Shown piece after piece: positions 14,380 to 22,597 of a stretch of 38,372 bases of DNA (the stretch's first letter is position 1; every line of letters starts with the position of its first letter). This DNA comes from Methanomicrobia archaeon (lineage in GTDB: Archaea > Halobacteriota > Syntropharchaeia > Alkanophagales > Methanospirareceae). Both the position numbers and the translations under genes were made by a program. The notes under the pieces were generated by a model. That model searched no databases and was not told the origin of the DNA. It worked only from the letters and a program-made list of their open reading frames with translations. The stretch is from contig JAFGHB010000014.1 of the NCBI GenBank assembly GCA_016930255.1, positions 1-38,372 of the forward strand. Direction: 5' to 3'.

Positions 14380-15017
14380 TCACGTGCAGGTTCTCGCAGC
14401 TTGCTGAGATAATATCCTGAGTATAGAGCCCCAAGCGGGTTGTGAGCGAGCACACGATCTTTTACCGCAAAGGTCGTTACCGGCGCGTCTGAGTAGCGGG
14501 TAAACAGAAGGTCGTGTCCTATGCACAAACCTAAAATGACGTTTAACTCGGTCTTTTCCTTGTTCAAAATGAGTGCCTGCCCGATTGGATTGCACATTGC
14601 TTCTACTTCTTGTATCGTCTCTGTGCCGGTTACTCTTCGGTTAGTAACGGCACTCGCCTTGTGGAGCCGCTCCAGCTCGTAGTGAGATTTGTCAATTCCG
14701 CAGACCTTGCAGCAGACCGAAGAGACTTCGAAATGTTGTGAGAGAATAGTACAGAGTTTTTCTGCCTCTGTTTCAAGCCCGATACAAAAGGCAACACCCA
14801 CCTTTGTATAGCCCATCTCTCGTGCGTAGAGCATCAACTCCTCTATGCGGGTCTTCTTCATATAATAGCGCGATTCAATACGCGCGGAAACGCGCAGCGA
14901 CTTCAAGACTTCTGCTGCATCTTCTTCGTATGCCGTTTTCGCTTCTTCTGCAATTTCCGTACAGTCCTTGCCTTTCGCACACGCTTTCTCTCTGCAGTTC
15001 GCACAGTTCATAGTCAT
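14376..15017 (-). CDS. DUF1847 Cys-rich protein
   Basis: About 213 residues from ATG 15017 (or 15011). The N-terminus MNCANCREKACAKGKDC is a Cys-rich metal-binding motif. The rest matches DUF1847: RIEELMLYAREMGYTKVGVA, FCIGLETEAEKLC, SSVCCKVCGIDKS, AMCNPIGQALILNKE, NVILGLCIGHDLLF, FAVKDRVLAHNPLGALYSGY. The family is found in anaerobes and methanogens, has many conserved Cys and an unknown reaction. It is divergent from mtnA with about 50 bases between; the longer frame to 15113 overlaps mtnA and is less likely. Confidence 0.85.
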   Translation of the reverse strand: MTMNCANCREKACAKGKDCTEIAEEAKTAYEEDAAEVLKSLRVSARIESRYYMKKTRIEELMLYAREMGYTKVGVAFCIGLETEAEKLCTILSQHFEVSSVCCKVCGIDKSHYELERLHKASAVTNRRVTGTETIQEVEAMCNPIGQALILNKEKTELNVILGLCIGHDLLFTRYSDAPVTTFAVKDRVLAHNPLGALYSGYYLSKLREPARE

Positions 15018-15066
15018 ATTTAAAATATCCGCTTCTTTTATGGTAAGTGAAAATGAGTGCGGTACG

Positions 15067-16059
15067 ATGAGAACGATAACGTGGGATGACGAAAAGGCGG
15101 TAGTGAAACTCATAGATCAGACGGTACTGCCTGCAGATTATAAAATTGTGGCGTGTGCACAGGTGGATGAACTGATCGCTGCGATACAAGAATTGAAGGT
15201 GCGGGGTGCGCCTGTGTTAGGCGCGGCTGGTGCGTTTGGCGTGGTATTGGCATGCAAGAACGTGCGTGATGCAGCTGCGGTTAAGAAGGAGGCACATAAG
15301 CTGCGAAACGCGCGACCAACCGCTGTGAATCTCTCGTATGGGGTTGATAGAGCGCTAGCGGCCGCATTGCGTGGCGAGAACATGCAGGAGATGATGCGAT
15401 TGGCGTTGGCGGAAGCGAAACGGATCGCCGAGGATGACGTGGCAGCGAACAAGAAGCTTGGAGAATACGGAAGTGCGCTTCTGGAGGATGGCGATGTCGT
15501 GCTGACGCATTGCAATGCCGGTCGGCTCGCCTGTGTGGATTGGGGCACCGCGCTGGGAGTGATACGAACGGCGATCGAGAAGGGTAAACGGATAGAAGTG
15601 ATCGCATGCGAGACGCGACCACTCAATCAGGGCTCACGACTCACCGCGTGGGAACTGCTCGAGGATAACATCCCGGTGACGCTTATCACAGACAGCATGG
15701 CTGCGGCGTTGATGCGAGCAGGGCGAGTGAATAAGGTGCTGGTAGGTGCAGATCGAGTGGTGAAGGAAGGCGTGTTCAACAAAATCGGGACGTACATGCA
15801 TGCCGTAGTGGCGAACGCGCACGGTATACCGTTTTACGTTGCCGCGCCGCGTTCTTCGTTCGATACGGAGCGGAGTTATACCGAGGTAGAGATAGAGGAG
15901 CGGAGTCCCGAGGAGCTCTTATTCTGCGGCGAAAAGCAGATCGCTCCACGTGACGTGAAGGTTTACAATCCTGCCTTTGATTTCACACCGTTTGCGCTGA
16001 TTGAAGCGGTAATCACGGAGGCAGGTATAATTCGGCCTGCTGATTTGGACGGGATGTAA
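15067..16059 (+). CDS. mtnA: methylthioribose-1-phosphate isomerase-like protein (MtnA/aIF2B family)
   Basis: About 330 residues from ATG 15067 (ATG 15040 is an alternative). Family motifs: ITWDDEKAVVKLIDQTVLP, VRGAPVLGAAGAFGVVLA, LTHCNAGRLACVDWGTALG with the catalytic Cys, ETRPLNQGSRLTAWEL, and GADRVVKEGVFNKIGTYMHA with the catalytic Asp. MtnA interconverts methylthioribose-1-phosphate and methylthioribulose-1-phosphate in methionine salvage; archaeal homologues may act on 5-deoxyribose or ribose phosphates. The N-terminal VxLIDQTVLP and HCNAG pattern fits MtnA rather than aIF2B. Confidence 0.88.
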   Translation: MRTITWDDEKAVVKLIDQTVLPADYKIVACAQVDELIAAIQELKVRGAPVLGAAGAFGVVLACKNVRDAAAVKKEAHKLRNARPTAVNLSYGVDRALAAALRGENMQEMMRLALAEAKRIAEDDVAANKKLGEYGSALLEDGDVVLTHCNAGRLACVDWGTALGVIRTAIEKGKRIEVIACETRPLNQGSRLTAWELLEDNIPVTLITDSMAAALMRAGRVNKVLVGADRVVKEGVFNKIGTYMHAVVANAHGIPFYVAAPRSSFDTERSYTEVEIEERSPEELLFCGEKQIAPRDVKVYNPAFDFTPFALIEAVITEAGIIRPADLDGM

Positions 16060-16074
16060 ACTCCTGATCCCGGG

Positions 16075-16296
16075 CTACCCGACAGAAATAATTCTGATGA
16101 TCGTTATTTCAGCACCGGAATCCGCACTATCAGCCACTGGTTCGTCCTCAGGCACGGGCTCACCGTTGCGCAAGACAAGAACTTCTTCAGGATTGATGGT
16201 CAGCTTCTCTAATACCGTCTCGTAAGTATCCGCGTTCGAGATCTCTAACCTCTTCTCTTCCTCGTTCTCCGCACGTATCTTCACGTTTAAGATCAT
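16075..16296 (-). CDS. ubiquitin-like/ThiS-MoaD-like small protein ending in single Gly
   Basis: A 73-residue beta-grasp-like protein: MILNVKIRAENEEEKRLEI, TVLEKLTINPEEVLVLRNGE, and EITIIRIISVG at the end. ThiS, MoaD and SAMP proteins end in Gly-Gly for thiocarboxylate formation or conjugation; this one ends Val-Gly. The VLVLRNGEPVPEDEPV segment is typical of ThiS-like archaeal proteins. RBS GGGAG lies 10 bases ahead of the ATG. It follows the nucleotidyltransferase gene by 13 bases in an apparent operon. An E1-like enzyme at 7642 could be its activator. Confidence 0.8.
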   Translation of the reverse strand: MILNVKIRAENEEEKRLEISNADTYETVLEKLTINPEEVLVLRNGEPVPEDEPVADSADSGAEITIIRIISVG

Positions 16297-16309
16297 TAAT
16301 TAGCTCTCC

Positions 16310-17260
16310 CTAAACGAACGAGAGCGAGCGAATCCATTCACCCTTGGCCTCTCGTGTGGTGCCCACAACCAATCGCGTCTCATGCTTCGTCTGCTCCAAC
16401 ACGCCACGAGCTTCGAGCGTTTCGCCCGCCAACGCCTGCCCGGTATACGTATGCGTGAACGAAAGAACCTTGTTCACCTCGGGATGCTCGATTTCGTAGA
16501 TCGCTGGACTATCGAACGAAAAAGATGCATCTGTTACCTCCGCCATTATCGTCCCGTAGCCCAGTCGTTCGCCCGGTTCATAATTCCACATATCCAGCAG
16601 CAGTAACTCTTTCGGGTCACGCACGTAGAGGATATCGAAATATGTGCCGCCGATCGCGCCTCTGTGCTCTTTCCTCAGCTCGTGCGCGAGGAACTCCTCA
16701 TAACTCAACTCCGGCTTCCGTTTACGGTAAATCTGTTGCCACAACTCATCGTTAAGCGCGGTGAGCAGTCCTGATTCAGTTGCAGCTTTAACGAGCGTTC
16801 TCGCTTTGTCGAAGTTCGCACGCCCGTACACGACAAAATCGAGATCCGAATTCGCTCCGTTAAGACCACACAAAAAAGAACCGGTAATGCCTATGCGCTC
16901 CTTTGCGATACGCTGTCCAAGGAGTTCGTACACAGCTCTGGCGTGCTCGTTACGTGCAGCGACTTCAGGTAGCCGCATCTCTGGCCTGAGAATCTCCTTC
17001 ACGTCGCCTTTCGGGACCACATGCACGTCTTTGACGTATTCCAGACGATGCTCTCGTAGGAACTCGTACGCACCGTAAAAATCCAATTTCCGGTATCGTC
17101 CACGCTCTGAGATGCGCTCGCCCTTCTCGTCCGGGACGTAGCGCAAGAGGCAGCGTAAGTGCTCGCCGCCCAGATCATAGCTGACCACCGAGAAGATCCA
17201 ATCCTGCTTCGTCACCACGAAATCCCGTATCCGTGCTCTCAAGCTCTGCATACCATACAT
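16310..17260 (-). CDS. archaeal nucleotidyltransferase-domain protein (COG1665-like)
   Basis: About 316 residues from ATG 17260, which follows a GGGGCGAG ribosome binding site; a TTG at 17281 is in frame but less likely. The nucleotidyltransferase core is visible in the middle: RIGITGSFLCGLNGANSDLD with FVVYG after it, the GSxxxG...SDLD pattern of the pol-beta superfamily, then a third acidic position in YFDILYVRD. The N-terminal third (SLRARIRDFVVTKQDWIFSV) and C-terminal beta region (about 245-316) flank it. Substrate is unknown. The ubiquitin-like gene lies directly downstream. Confidence 0.8.
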   Translation of the reverse strand: MYGMQSLRARIRDFVVTKQDWIFSVVSYDLGGEHLRCLLRYVPDEKGERISERGRYRKLDFYGAYEFLREHRLEYVKDVHVVPKGDVKEILRPEMRLPEVAARNEHARAVYELLGQRIAKERIGITGSFLCGLNGANSDLDFVVYGRANFDKARTLVKAATESGLLTALNDELWQQIYRKRKPELSYEEFLAHELRKEHRGAIGGTYFDILYVRDPKELLLLDMWNYEPGERLGYGTIMAEVTDASFSFDSPAIYEIEHPEVNKVLSFTHTYTGQALAGETLEARGVLEQTKHETRLVVGTTREAKGEWIRSLSFV

Positions 17261-17329
17261 ACTCGCCCCGCCGTCAGTCAATCAATCCTACACTTTTATA
17301 AAAACGAAAGAGAAATATAAAGCAGATAA

Positions 17330-17704
17330 ATGAAGCTGCTATTGAAATTCCCGTTATCTCTGGATGAAATGCCCTATACTGCTGAGGTTGTGCTCGAGAC
17401 GGGTGTGAAATTAAGCATAGATAGCGCAACGCGGGGAGAGCTGATCGTTGATGTTCCGGGGAATAAAGTGGACCAGGTTGCGGAGCTATTCAGAGAGAAA
17501 GGAATCGAAGTGCGGAAATTAATGAAGCTGATTGCCTGGGATGAGGGGCGGTGTGTGCATTGCGGTGCGTGCATTGCCGTCTGTCCTACCAAGGTATTCT
17601 CGTTCGATCCCTCGTGGTGCCTCGATTTGGACGAGGAGAAATGTGTCCGTTGTGAGGTCTGCGTAAAAGCGTGTCCGCGTAGCGCGTTAGTATGCGTGAG
17701 TTAG
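17330..17704 (+). CDS. NIL-domain ferredoxin (2x 4Fe-4S)
   Basis: A 124-residue protein: an N-terminal NIL domain (about 1-70) followed by two 4Fe-4S motifs, CVHCGACIAVCP (C75, C78, C81, C85) and CVRCEVCVKACP (C105, C108, C111, C115). In methanogens proteins of this build accompany the COG1900/DUF39 protein that makes homocysteine from aspartate semialdehyde and sulfide, and supply electrons to it. No DUF39 gene is visible in the window, so that role is inferred. It is divergent from the nucleotidyltransferase gene, with a 48-to-70-base shared promoter region holding TATA boxes in both directions. Confidence 0.88.
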   Translation: MKLLLKFPLSLDEMPYTAEVVLETGVKLSIDSATRGELIVDVPGNKVDQVAELFREKGIEVRKLMKLIAWDEGRCVHCGACIAVCPTKVFSFDPSWCLDLDEEKCVRCEVCVKACPRSALVCVS

Positions 17705-17739
17705 CTGCTGATTGATTAATTGAATGAATGAGAGGGTAG

Positions 17740-18213
<474 letters not shown>

Positions 18214-18214
18214 G

Positions 18215-18230
18215 ACGTTTTTATAACGTT
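18215..18230 (+). promoter_or_regulatory. possible internal TATA promoter for ribH
   Basis: ACGTTTTTATAACGTT between ribC and ribH includes TTTTTATAAC, a fair TATA box about 45-55 bases ahead of the ribH start, so ribH may also be transcribed separately. Confidence 0.35.
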
Positions 18231-18273
18231 CAACCACGTTATAGTATTAGAGAGAGAATGGTAAGGGGTTAGA

Positions 18274-18708
18274 ATGGCAAAAGGAAAAGAAGCTGAAATA
18301 AAATTGGGTTTCGTCGTCTCGGAATTTCATCGGGACATCACCTATCAGATGGAGATACTCGGGAGAGAGCATGCCTCGTTTCTTGGTGCGACCGTTTCGC
18401 ATACGGCATATACGCCGGGAACCTTTGACATGCCGTTAGCGGTGAAGAAGATGCTCGCGGAGGGGGACGTCGACGCGGTCGTTACACTTGGCTGCATCAT
18501 CGAGGGCGCGACGGGGCATGATGAGGTCATTGCATCGCAACTGACGAGAAAAATCATGGATCTTTCGCTGGAGTACGATAAGCCGGTGACGTTGGGCGTA
18601 GCAGGCCCGGGAATGACGAGATTAGAAGCACAGGAACGGGTAGATTATGCCAAGAGGGCGGTCGAAGCAGCAGTGAAGATGGTGAAGCGACTAAGGGAGA
18701 AGGCATAA
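18274..18708 (+). CDS. ribH: 6,7-dimethyl-8-ribityllumazine synthase
   Basis: A 144-residue lumazine synthase. Motifs: KLGFVVSEFHRDITYQMEIL, HTAYTPGTFDMPLAVKKML, VDAVVTLGCIIEGATGHDEV with the catalytic His region, and KPVTLGVAGPGMTRLEAQER. It joins ribityl-amino-uracil and dihydroxybutanone phosphate to make lumazine, the substrate of RibC just upstream. The product feeds FMN/FAD and, via the shared ribityl-amino-uracil precursor, coenzyme F420 biosynthesis. GGTAAGGGG precedes the ATG. Confidence 0.95.
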   Translation: MAKGKEAEIKLGFVVSEFHRDITYQMEILGREHASFLGATVSHTAYTPGTFDMPLAVKKMLAEGDVDAVVTLGCIIEGATGHDEVIASQLTRKIMDLSLEYDKPVTLGVAGPGMTRLEAQERVDYAKRAVEAAVKMVKRLREKA

Positions 18709-18735
18709 AGAAGTACCAACACGTGCTTGTAAATC

Positions 18736-20076
18736 TCAGTCCAATTTAGCATCTTTTACGAAGTTAACAACCAACTCAGAAAGTGCTGTCTTCAGTTGCT
18801 CTTTAACTATCTCTTCCTGATCCGATATCCGAAGAAGCGAAAATAAAAATTTACCTTCGTTACCGTAGTTTACAAAGCAGAGCGGCGTTATTTCTTTCCC
18901 GATTTGCCATTTTTCAGGTTTTACAACGGATTTAACATTTTTCTCTACTATTACCGCCCTAAAAACCTTAACCCCAAACATCTCGGTTCTTACTTCACTA
19001 AATTTATCCGCGAATTCAACGTCCCAGATGTCTATTATGTGTAAGTAGGGGTTGTCATTTTCCTTTTTAGCTCTCAGATTGTAAGATCTACCACCACTAG
19101 TGTTTAGGGTTACTTTTCCATTCGTCGGATTGAGTATTATTTTAGCAAAGTTACCGTCTTCTTCGTTGGAAATGAGGCAAGTATTACCACCATCGTTCAT
19201 AGATACTGTCGCGTTTTTGACCCAAGGAATATTGTAAATATTACTAAGAAGCAACAATAGCTTCTCACGTTCAAGAGCGGAGATATTATTCCAGTTCAAC
19301 GAATACTCGGTGCTGATTACTCTTAATCCCAATTTTTCCATTGCAGGTGTGCGTTCAAACGGTCTTGCAGGTTCAAGTCTTTCTATTCTTCCATCGCTTG
19401 CATATTTTATGCCGTAAACGGGCGGTGGCGTTTCTATTTTTCTTCCGGGCTTAAGTGATGCATTATAAGCATAATAGCCAAATATATCTTCAACACTCAC
19501 AAATAATCCACCAGTATACACATAATTAAATATTTCAGTCAGAGTATCAAAACTTTTTAAATCAGACTCTGGATAAGTACCCCCATAAGGGTTTATTATT
19601 GCAGCATAAGTACCAAAATTCTTATTTGTTTTGATTAAATCTACTTTAATCTTCACTCCAGCCGTCTTCGCAACTTTTTCTATCTCTTTTTTCCATTCTT
19701 TAGGGGGAACACTCCCGTATTTTTCTTCTTCTCTGATATCGTTTAATATACCTACTTTAAAGCCTAAAAATTTGCAACTCCTTCTCTTTTTATATAACCA
19801 GCGTAAAGGGGAAATTACTTCAAACCCTACAAGAAGGCAAAACAAGGCGATTGCTGCCAATGAAACAAGAAAGATAATTTGTCCTTTTGTTGATACCACA
19901 ATGCATGTATTAAGAGACGATATGAGTGAAGTCACAAAGAGACTAATAAGTGTACCAGCTAAAATTAAAGCTAACGATCTCCAAGCGGTTGTTTTCATTT
20001 TGCTTTGCGGTGATTTTATTTTTTGGAGTATATTGCCTCTACAATTTTTGTCTGTTTTCAGAAAAGTTAGAACCAT
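18736..20076 (-). CDS. hypothetical membrane-anchored protein with GATase-like segment
   Basis: A 446-residue protein (or about 420 if started at ATG 19998). Two transmembrane helices lie near the N-terminus: SLALILAGTLISLFVTSL and IIFLVSLAAIALFCLLVGF. The rest is soluble. Residues about 105-225 (FKVGILNDIREEE, YAAIINPYGGTYPESDL, YVYTGGLFVSVEDIFGYYAY) resemble a class-I glutamine-amidotransferase-like fold without an evident catalytic Cys; this is inference. The C-terminal third is beta-rich and unassigned. Composition is AT-rich compared with cbiB and ribH on either side, suggesting acquisition. A TATA-like CTTATTTATATGG overlaps the first ATG, favouring a start further in. Confidence 0.65.
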   Translation of the reverse strand: MVLTFLKTDKNCRGNILQKIKSPQSKMKTTAWRSLALILAGTLISLFVTSLISSLNTCIVVSTKGQIIFLVSLAAIALFCLLVGFEVISPLRWLYKKRRSCKFLGFKVGILNDIREEEKYGSVPPKEWKKEIEKVAKTAGVKIKVDLIKTNKNFGTYAAIINPYGGTYPESDLKSFDTLTEIFNYVYTGGLFVSVEDIFGYYAYNASLKPGRKIETPPPVYGIKYASDGRIERLEPARPFERTPAMEKLGLRVISTEYSLNWNNISALEREKLLLLLSNIYNIPWVKNATVSMNDGGNTCLISNEEDGNFAKIILNPTNGKVTLNTSGGRSYNLRAKKENDNPYLHIIDIWDVEFADKFSEVRTEMFGVKVFRAVIVEKNVKSVVKPEKWQIGKEITPLCFVNYGNEGKFLFSLLRISDQEEIVKEQLKTALSELVVNFVKDAKLD

Positions 20077-20098
20077 ATAAATAAGTTCCGTAATTTAT

Positions 20099-21004
20099 TC
20101 ATACCACTGAGCAAAGCAGCACAAGCACCGCGAGGCAAATAACGGCGAACAGAACAGACGAGAACTTCATTACTCGTATCGCTCGTTCGATATCCTCTTC
20201 TGATGCCGGCTCGAATTGTTCGCCTACGACATAGTGCCCCGCTTTCTCCAGCTTTACGCATAATGCGAGGCTCATTGCCGCTATTGTCACATGAACTCCT
20301 TTGGGTACCTTAACTGCTCGAAACGCTCGCCAATTTGAATGACTGGTTAGCAGTATTAAGCCCGCTGCGATCCGTTCCGGTACGTAATTCAGCACATCAT
20401 CCGTTTTCGCAGAGAACCAGCCGAAATGGAGGTATTCTTCGGTCTTGTAGCCCACAACGGCGTCCAAAGTGTTGAACACGCGATACCCCAGGGCACCACA
20501 AACGCCGAAGAGCGCAAAATAGAAGAACGGCGCGATAACACTATCGGTGAGGTTCTCCGCTACCGATTCGATCGCGGCGGAGTCGAGATGCGCGTTATCC
20601 AAGGCTTTCACGTCTCTACTCACGATCTTTCCCACTGCAGCTCGCTTCGCTTCCAAATCCGGTGCTGCCATCGCATTCCGGCCGAACCGCTCCAAGCCTT
20701 TTATCGTGAAGGTCATCTTGAAGACGAGTGCGCCAACAACGATGTATATCAGATCACCGGGAGCAAGAAAGAGCAAGAGACATGGCACAACGAAAATCGT
20801 CAGTATGAGCAGTGGATATACCACACCACGCACCTTTTCTCTTCGCGCGTTTCCACGGCTCGTCCTTCGGTCAAAGAAATACATCAGCCGGCTTATCCAC
20901 ACAATGGGATAAAACCTGTCCAGCTTCTCGGGCGGGTCGCCTACGGTCAGATCGATAACGAGTGCAATGACGATGATAAGGATATGATCAATGGTGAAAT
21001 TCAT
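20099..21004 (-). CDS. cbiB: adenosylcobinamide-phosphate synthase
   Basis: A 301-residue polytopic membrane protein of the CbiB/CobD family, which attaches the aminopropanol arm to adenosylcobyric acid in cobamide synthesis. Motifs: VIDLTVGDPPEKLDRFYPIV, IVSRDVKALDNAHLDSAAIE, SVAENLTDSVIAPFFYFALF, YRVFNTLDAVVGYKTEEYLH and AKTDDVLNYVPERIAAGLIL. The usual SPNxGxP segment is replaced by VPKGVHVTIAAMSLALCVKL, though the following LEKAGHYVVG is normal. Its ATG overlaps the stop of the upstream Cys-rich gene (ATGA), so the two are coupled. Confidence 0.92.
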   Translation of the reverse strand: MNFTIDHILIIVIALVIDLTVGDPPEKLDRFYPIVWISRLMYFFDRRTSRGNARREKVRGVVYPLLILTIFVVPCLLLFLAPGDLIYIVVGALVFKMTFTIKGLERFGRNAMAAPDLEAKRAAVGKIVSRDVKALDNAHLDSAAIESVAENLTDSVIAPFFYFALFGVCGALGYRVFNTLDAVVGYKTEEYLHFGWFSAKTDDVLNYVPERIAAGLILLTSHSNWRAFRAVKVPKGVHVTIAAMSLALCVKLEKAGHYVVGEQFEPASEEDIERAIRVMKFSSVLFAVICLAVLVLLCSVV

Positions 21005-21369
21005 TTTCTCGGCTTCGGTGGATATTTCGCTTTCAACCGTACGAATAGTTCCTTGAGCTCTGGCAGTCGTTCCTCGAGCTCGTCAACGGTCGCTATGCCA
21101 AGTGCCTCGAACGCCTCCAGCAGCGCTTTTGCAACGTCTGAGCGATGTATCCAGAAGCACTTTGAGCAGCCCCAGATACGGTCATCGTCCACCTTCTCCA
21201 CCCATTTACCACCGACTTGCTCGTCCTCACAGGGATAAAACGGGCAGAAGCACCACGTGCAGTCCTGCCCCGTGAAATGGCAGGGATAATAGTCACACGT
21301 CTCATCCGGTCCGACAAGTTTCTTATCTTCCAGCACCTTCTTCAGGTACTCATAAGCAAGAGGATGCAT
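21001..21369 (-). CDS. Cys-rich small-domain protein coupled to cbiB
   Basis: About 122 residues from ATG 21369 (an in-frame start at 21423 lies upstream of that). The N-terminal half carries the Cys_rich_small pattern: DETCDYYPCHFTGQDCTWCF, CPFYPCEDE, then RIWGCSKCFWIHR, with about nine Cys that probably bind metal. The C-terminal half is helical (KALLEAFEALGIATVDELEE). Genes of this family often sit beside cobalamin genes in archaea. Its stop overlaps the cbiB start by four bases, so a cobamide-related role is likely. A minus-strand TATA (CTTATAAG) lies at 21438-21445. Confidence 0.82.
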   Translation of the reverse strand: MHPLAYEYLKKVLEDKKLVGPDETCDYYPCHFTGQDCTWCFCPFYPCEDEQVGGKWVEKVDDDRIWGCSKCFWIHRSDVAKALLEAFEALGIATVDELEERLPELKELFVRLKAKYPPKPRK

Positions 21370-21523
21370 TTTTCTTTTTTCGTATTCACCGTCCTCTCTT
21401 GATACCTGCCTGCATATAATCAACGCCCTAACTGCTACTTATAAGATTCCCTTTTTGATCCCCGTACTGTACCTACCTGCCGGCCAACTGCATTACGTTA
21501 ACTAGTGCTTTACCTCAAGGTAG

Positions 21524-22516
21524 CTATCTATCGACTGAGGGGAGGGGTGAGGAGTATCCGCAGATAGTGCAATGTAACTTGTTTTCCGGCAGTCCCGCCT
21601 TGCAAAGGGGGCATACATCCTTTCCAGTCCCTCTCGGCTTCGGAATTTCGCCCACAACCCTCCGGTAGATTTCGTAGAAATAGAGATGCTCTTTATTCAT
21701 AAATGCCATCCCGTATGCTCGCTTTTTCGCCTCAAATTCACTATCTGGGATTTTCTTCTGGATAACGTCCCGGAGCTGTGTTGTGCCGGAACCGAACTCG
21801 ATCGGCTCTTTCGCGCGCCAGGCCACTTCCCCCAACGCTTCTTCAAAGGCCGTTCGTAAGAGCCACTTGCCGTATGTTCTACCGTCTCGCTCCCTTACCT
21901 TCAGCGCAGGATCCACATCAACTGCGAAGTCGATAATTTCTTTATCGAGATACGGTTGTTTAATCTCCACGCCGAGAGAAGCTCCGAGCTTGTTCGAGGA
22001 GAACCACATCGTCCTCGAGATGGTCTCAATATATCGGCTTAAAGCGTCAGGGGAGAGCGCGTGCATGTACGAATATCCGGCAAAGAGCTCGTCTGCGCCA
22101 TCGCCGGTCATTACGCTTTTTATTCCAAGTGACTTTGCCTCTTCTAACGCGACGTAGATGGTCAAATCGTTAGGAAGCGCAGGATCAAAACTTCTCACTG
22201 CTTTTACTACGTCCGGCAGCTTTTCCAAAGCTTCGGTTTCTGTTATACAAATCACATGGTGCTCATATCGGAACTTCCGTGCTATTTTCTGCGCATAGTC
22301 AAGATCCCGTGCACGAGCCCCCGCCAGAAAAACGGTAAACGCCTTCTTGCTCATTTTACCCGTATCGTTCGAAAGAGCAGCCAAAATGCTCGTGTCTAAC
22401 CCGCCGGAAAGCAGCAGTGCCTCTGCATCGTTCTTTTTTACTGCATCGCTCAACAGGGCTCTTAGCTCTTTACACGCTGCTTCTTCATCCATCTTTATCC
22501 TCGTCATCTCACGCAT
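21524..22516 (-). CDS. asparagine synthase-like protein without glutaminase domain, C-terminal zinc ribbon
   Basis: A 330-residue protein with the ATP-pyrophosphatase loop LLLSGGLDTSILAAL, VMTGDGADELFAGYSYM, LGVEIKQPYLDKEIIDFAV and KWLLRTAFEEAL, all features of the asparagine synthase C-terminal domain. The N-terminal glutaminase domain is absent, so ammonia or another nucleophile must be used. The C-terminus adds a zinc ribbon, VCPLCKAGLPENKLHCTICG. Such short archaeal forms are not proven asparagine synthetases and may amidate another substrate. Starts at 22516, 22507 and 22492 are possible. It is divergent from the UPF0280 gene. Confidence 0.85.
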   Translation of the reverse strand: MREMTRIKMDEEAACKELRALLSDAVKKNDAEALLLSGGLDTSILAALSNDTGKMSKKAFTVFLAGARARDLDYAQKIARKFRYEHHVICITETEALEKLPDVVKAVRSFDPALPNDLTIYVALEEAKSLGIKSVMTGDGADELFAGYSYMHALSPDALSRYIETISRTMWFSSNKLGASLGVEIKQPYLDKEIIDFAVDVDPALKVRERDGRTYGKWLLRTAFEEALGEVAWRAKEPIEFGSGTTQLRDVIQKKIPDSEFEAKKRAYGMAFMNKEHLYFYEIYRRVVGEIPKPRGTGKDVCPLCKAGLPENKLHCTICGYSSPLPSVDR

Positions 22517-22597
22517 GCGTGACTCTTCGAAACGGAAGAATTGCTAATTTAAAGTAAAAGGAAGGAATGATACTAAAATACAGCGACAGGAGCGAAA

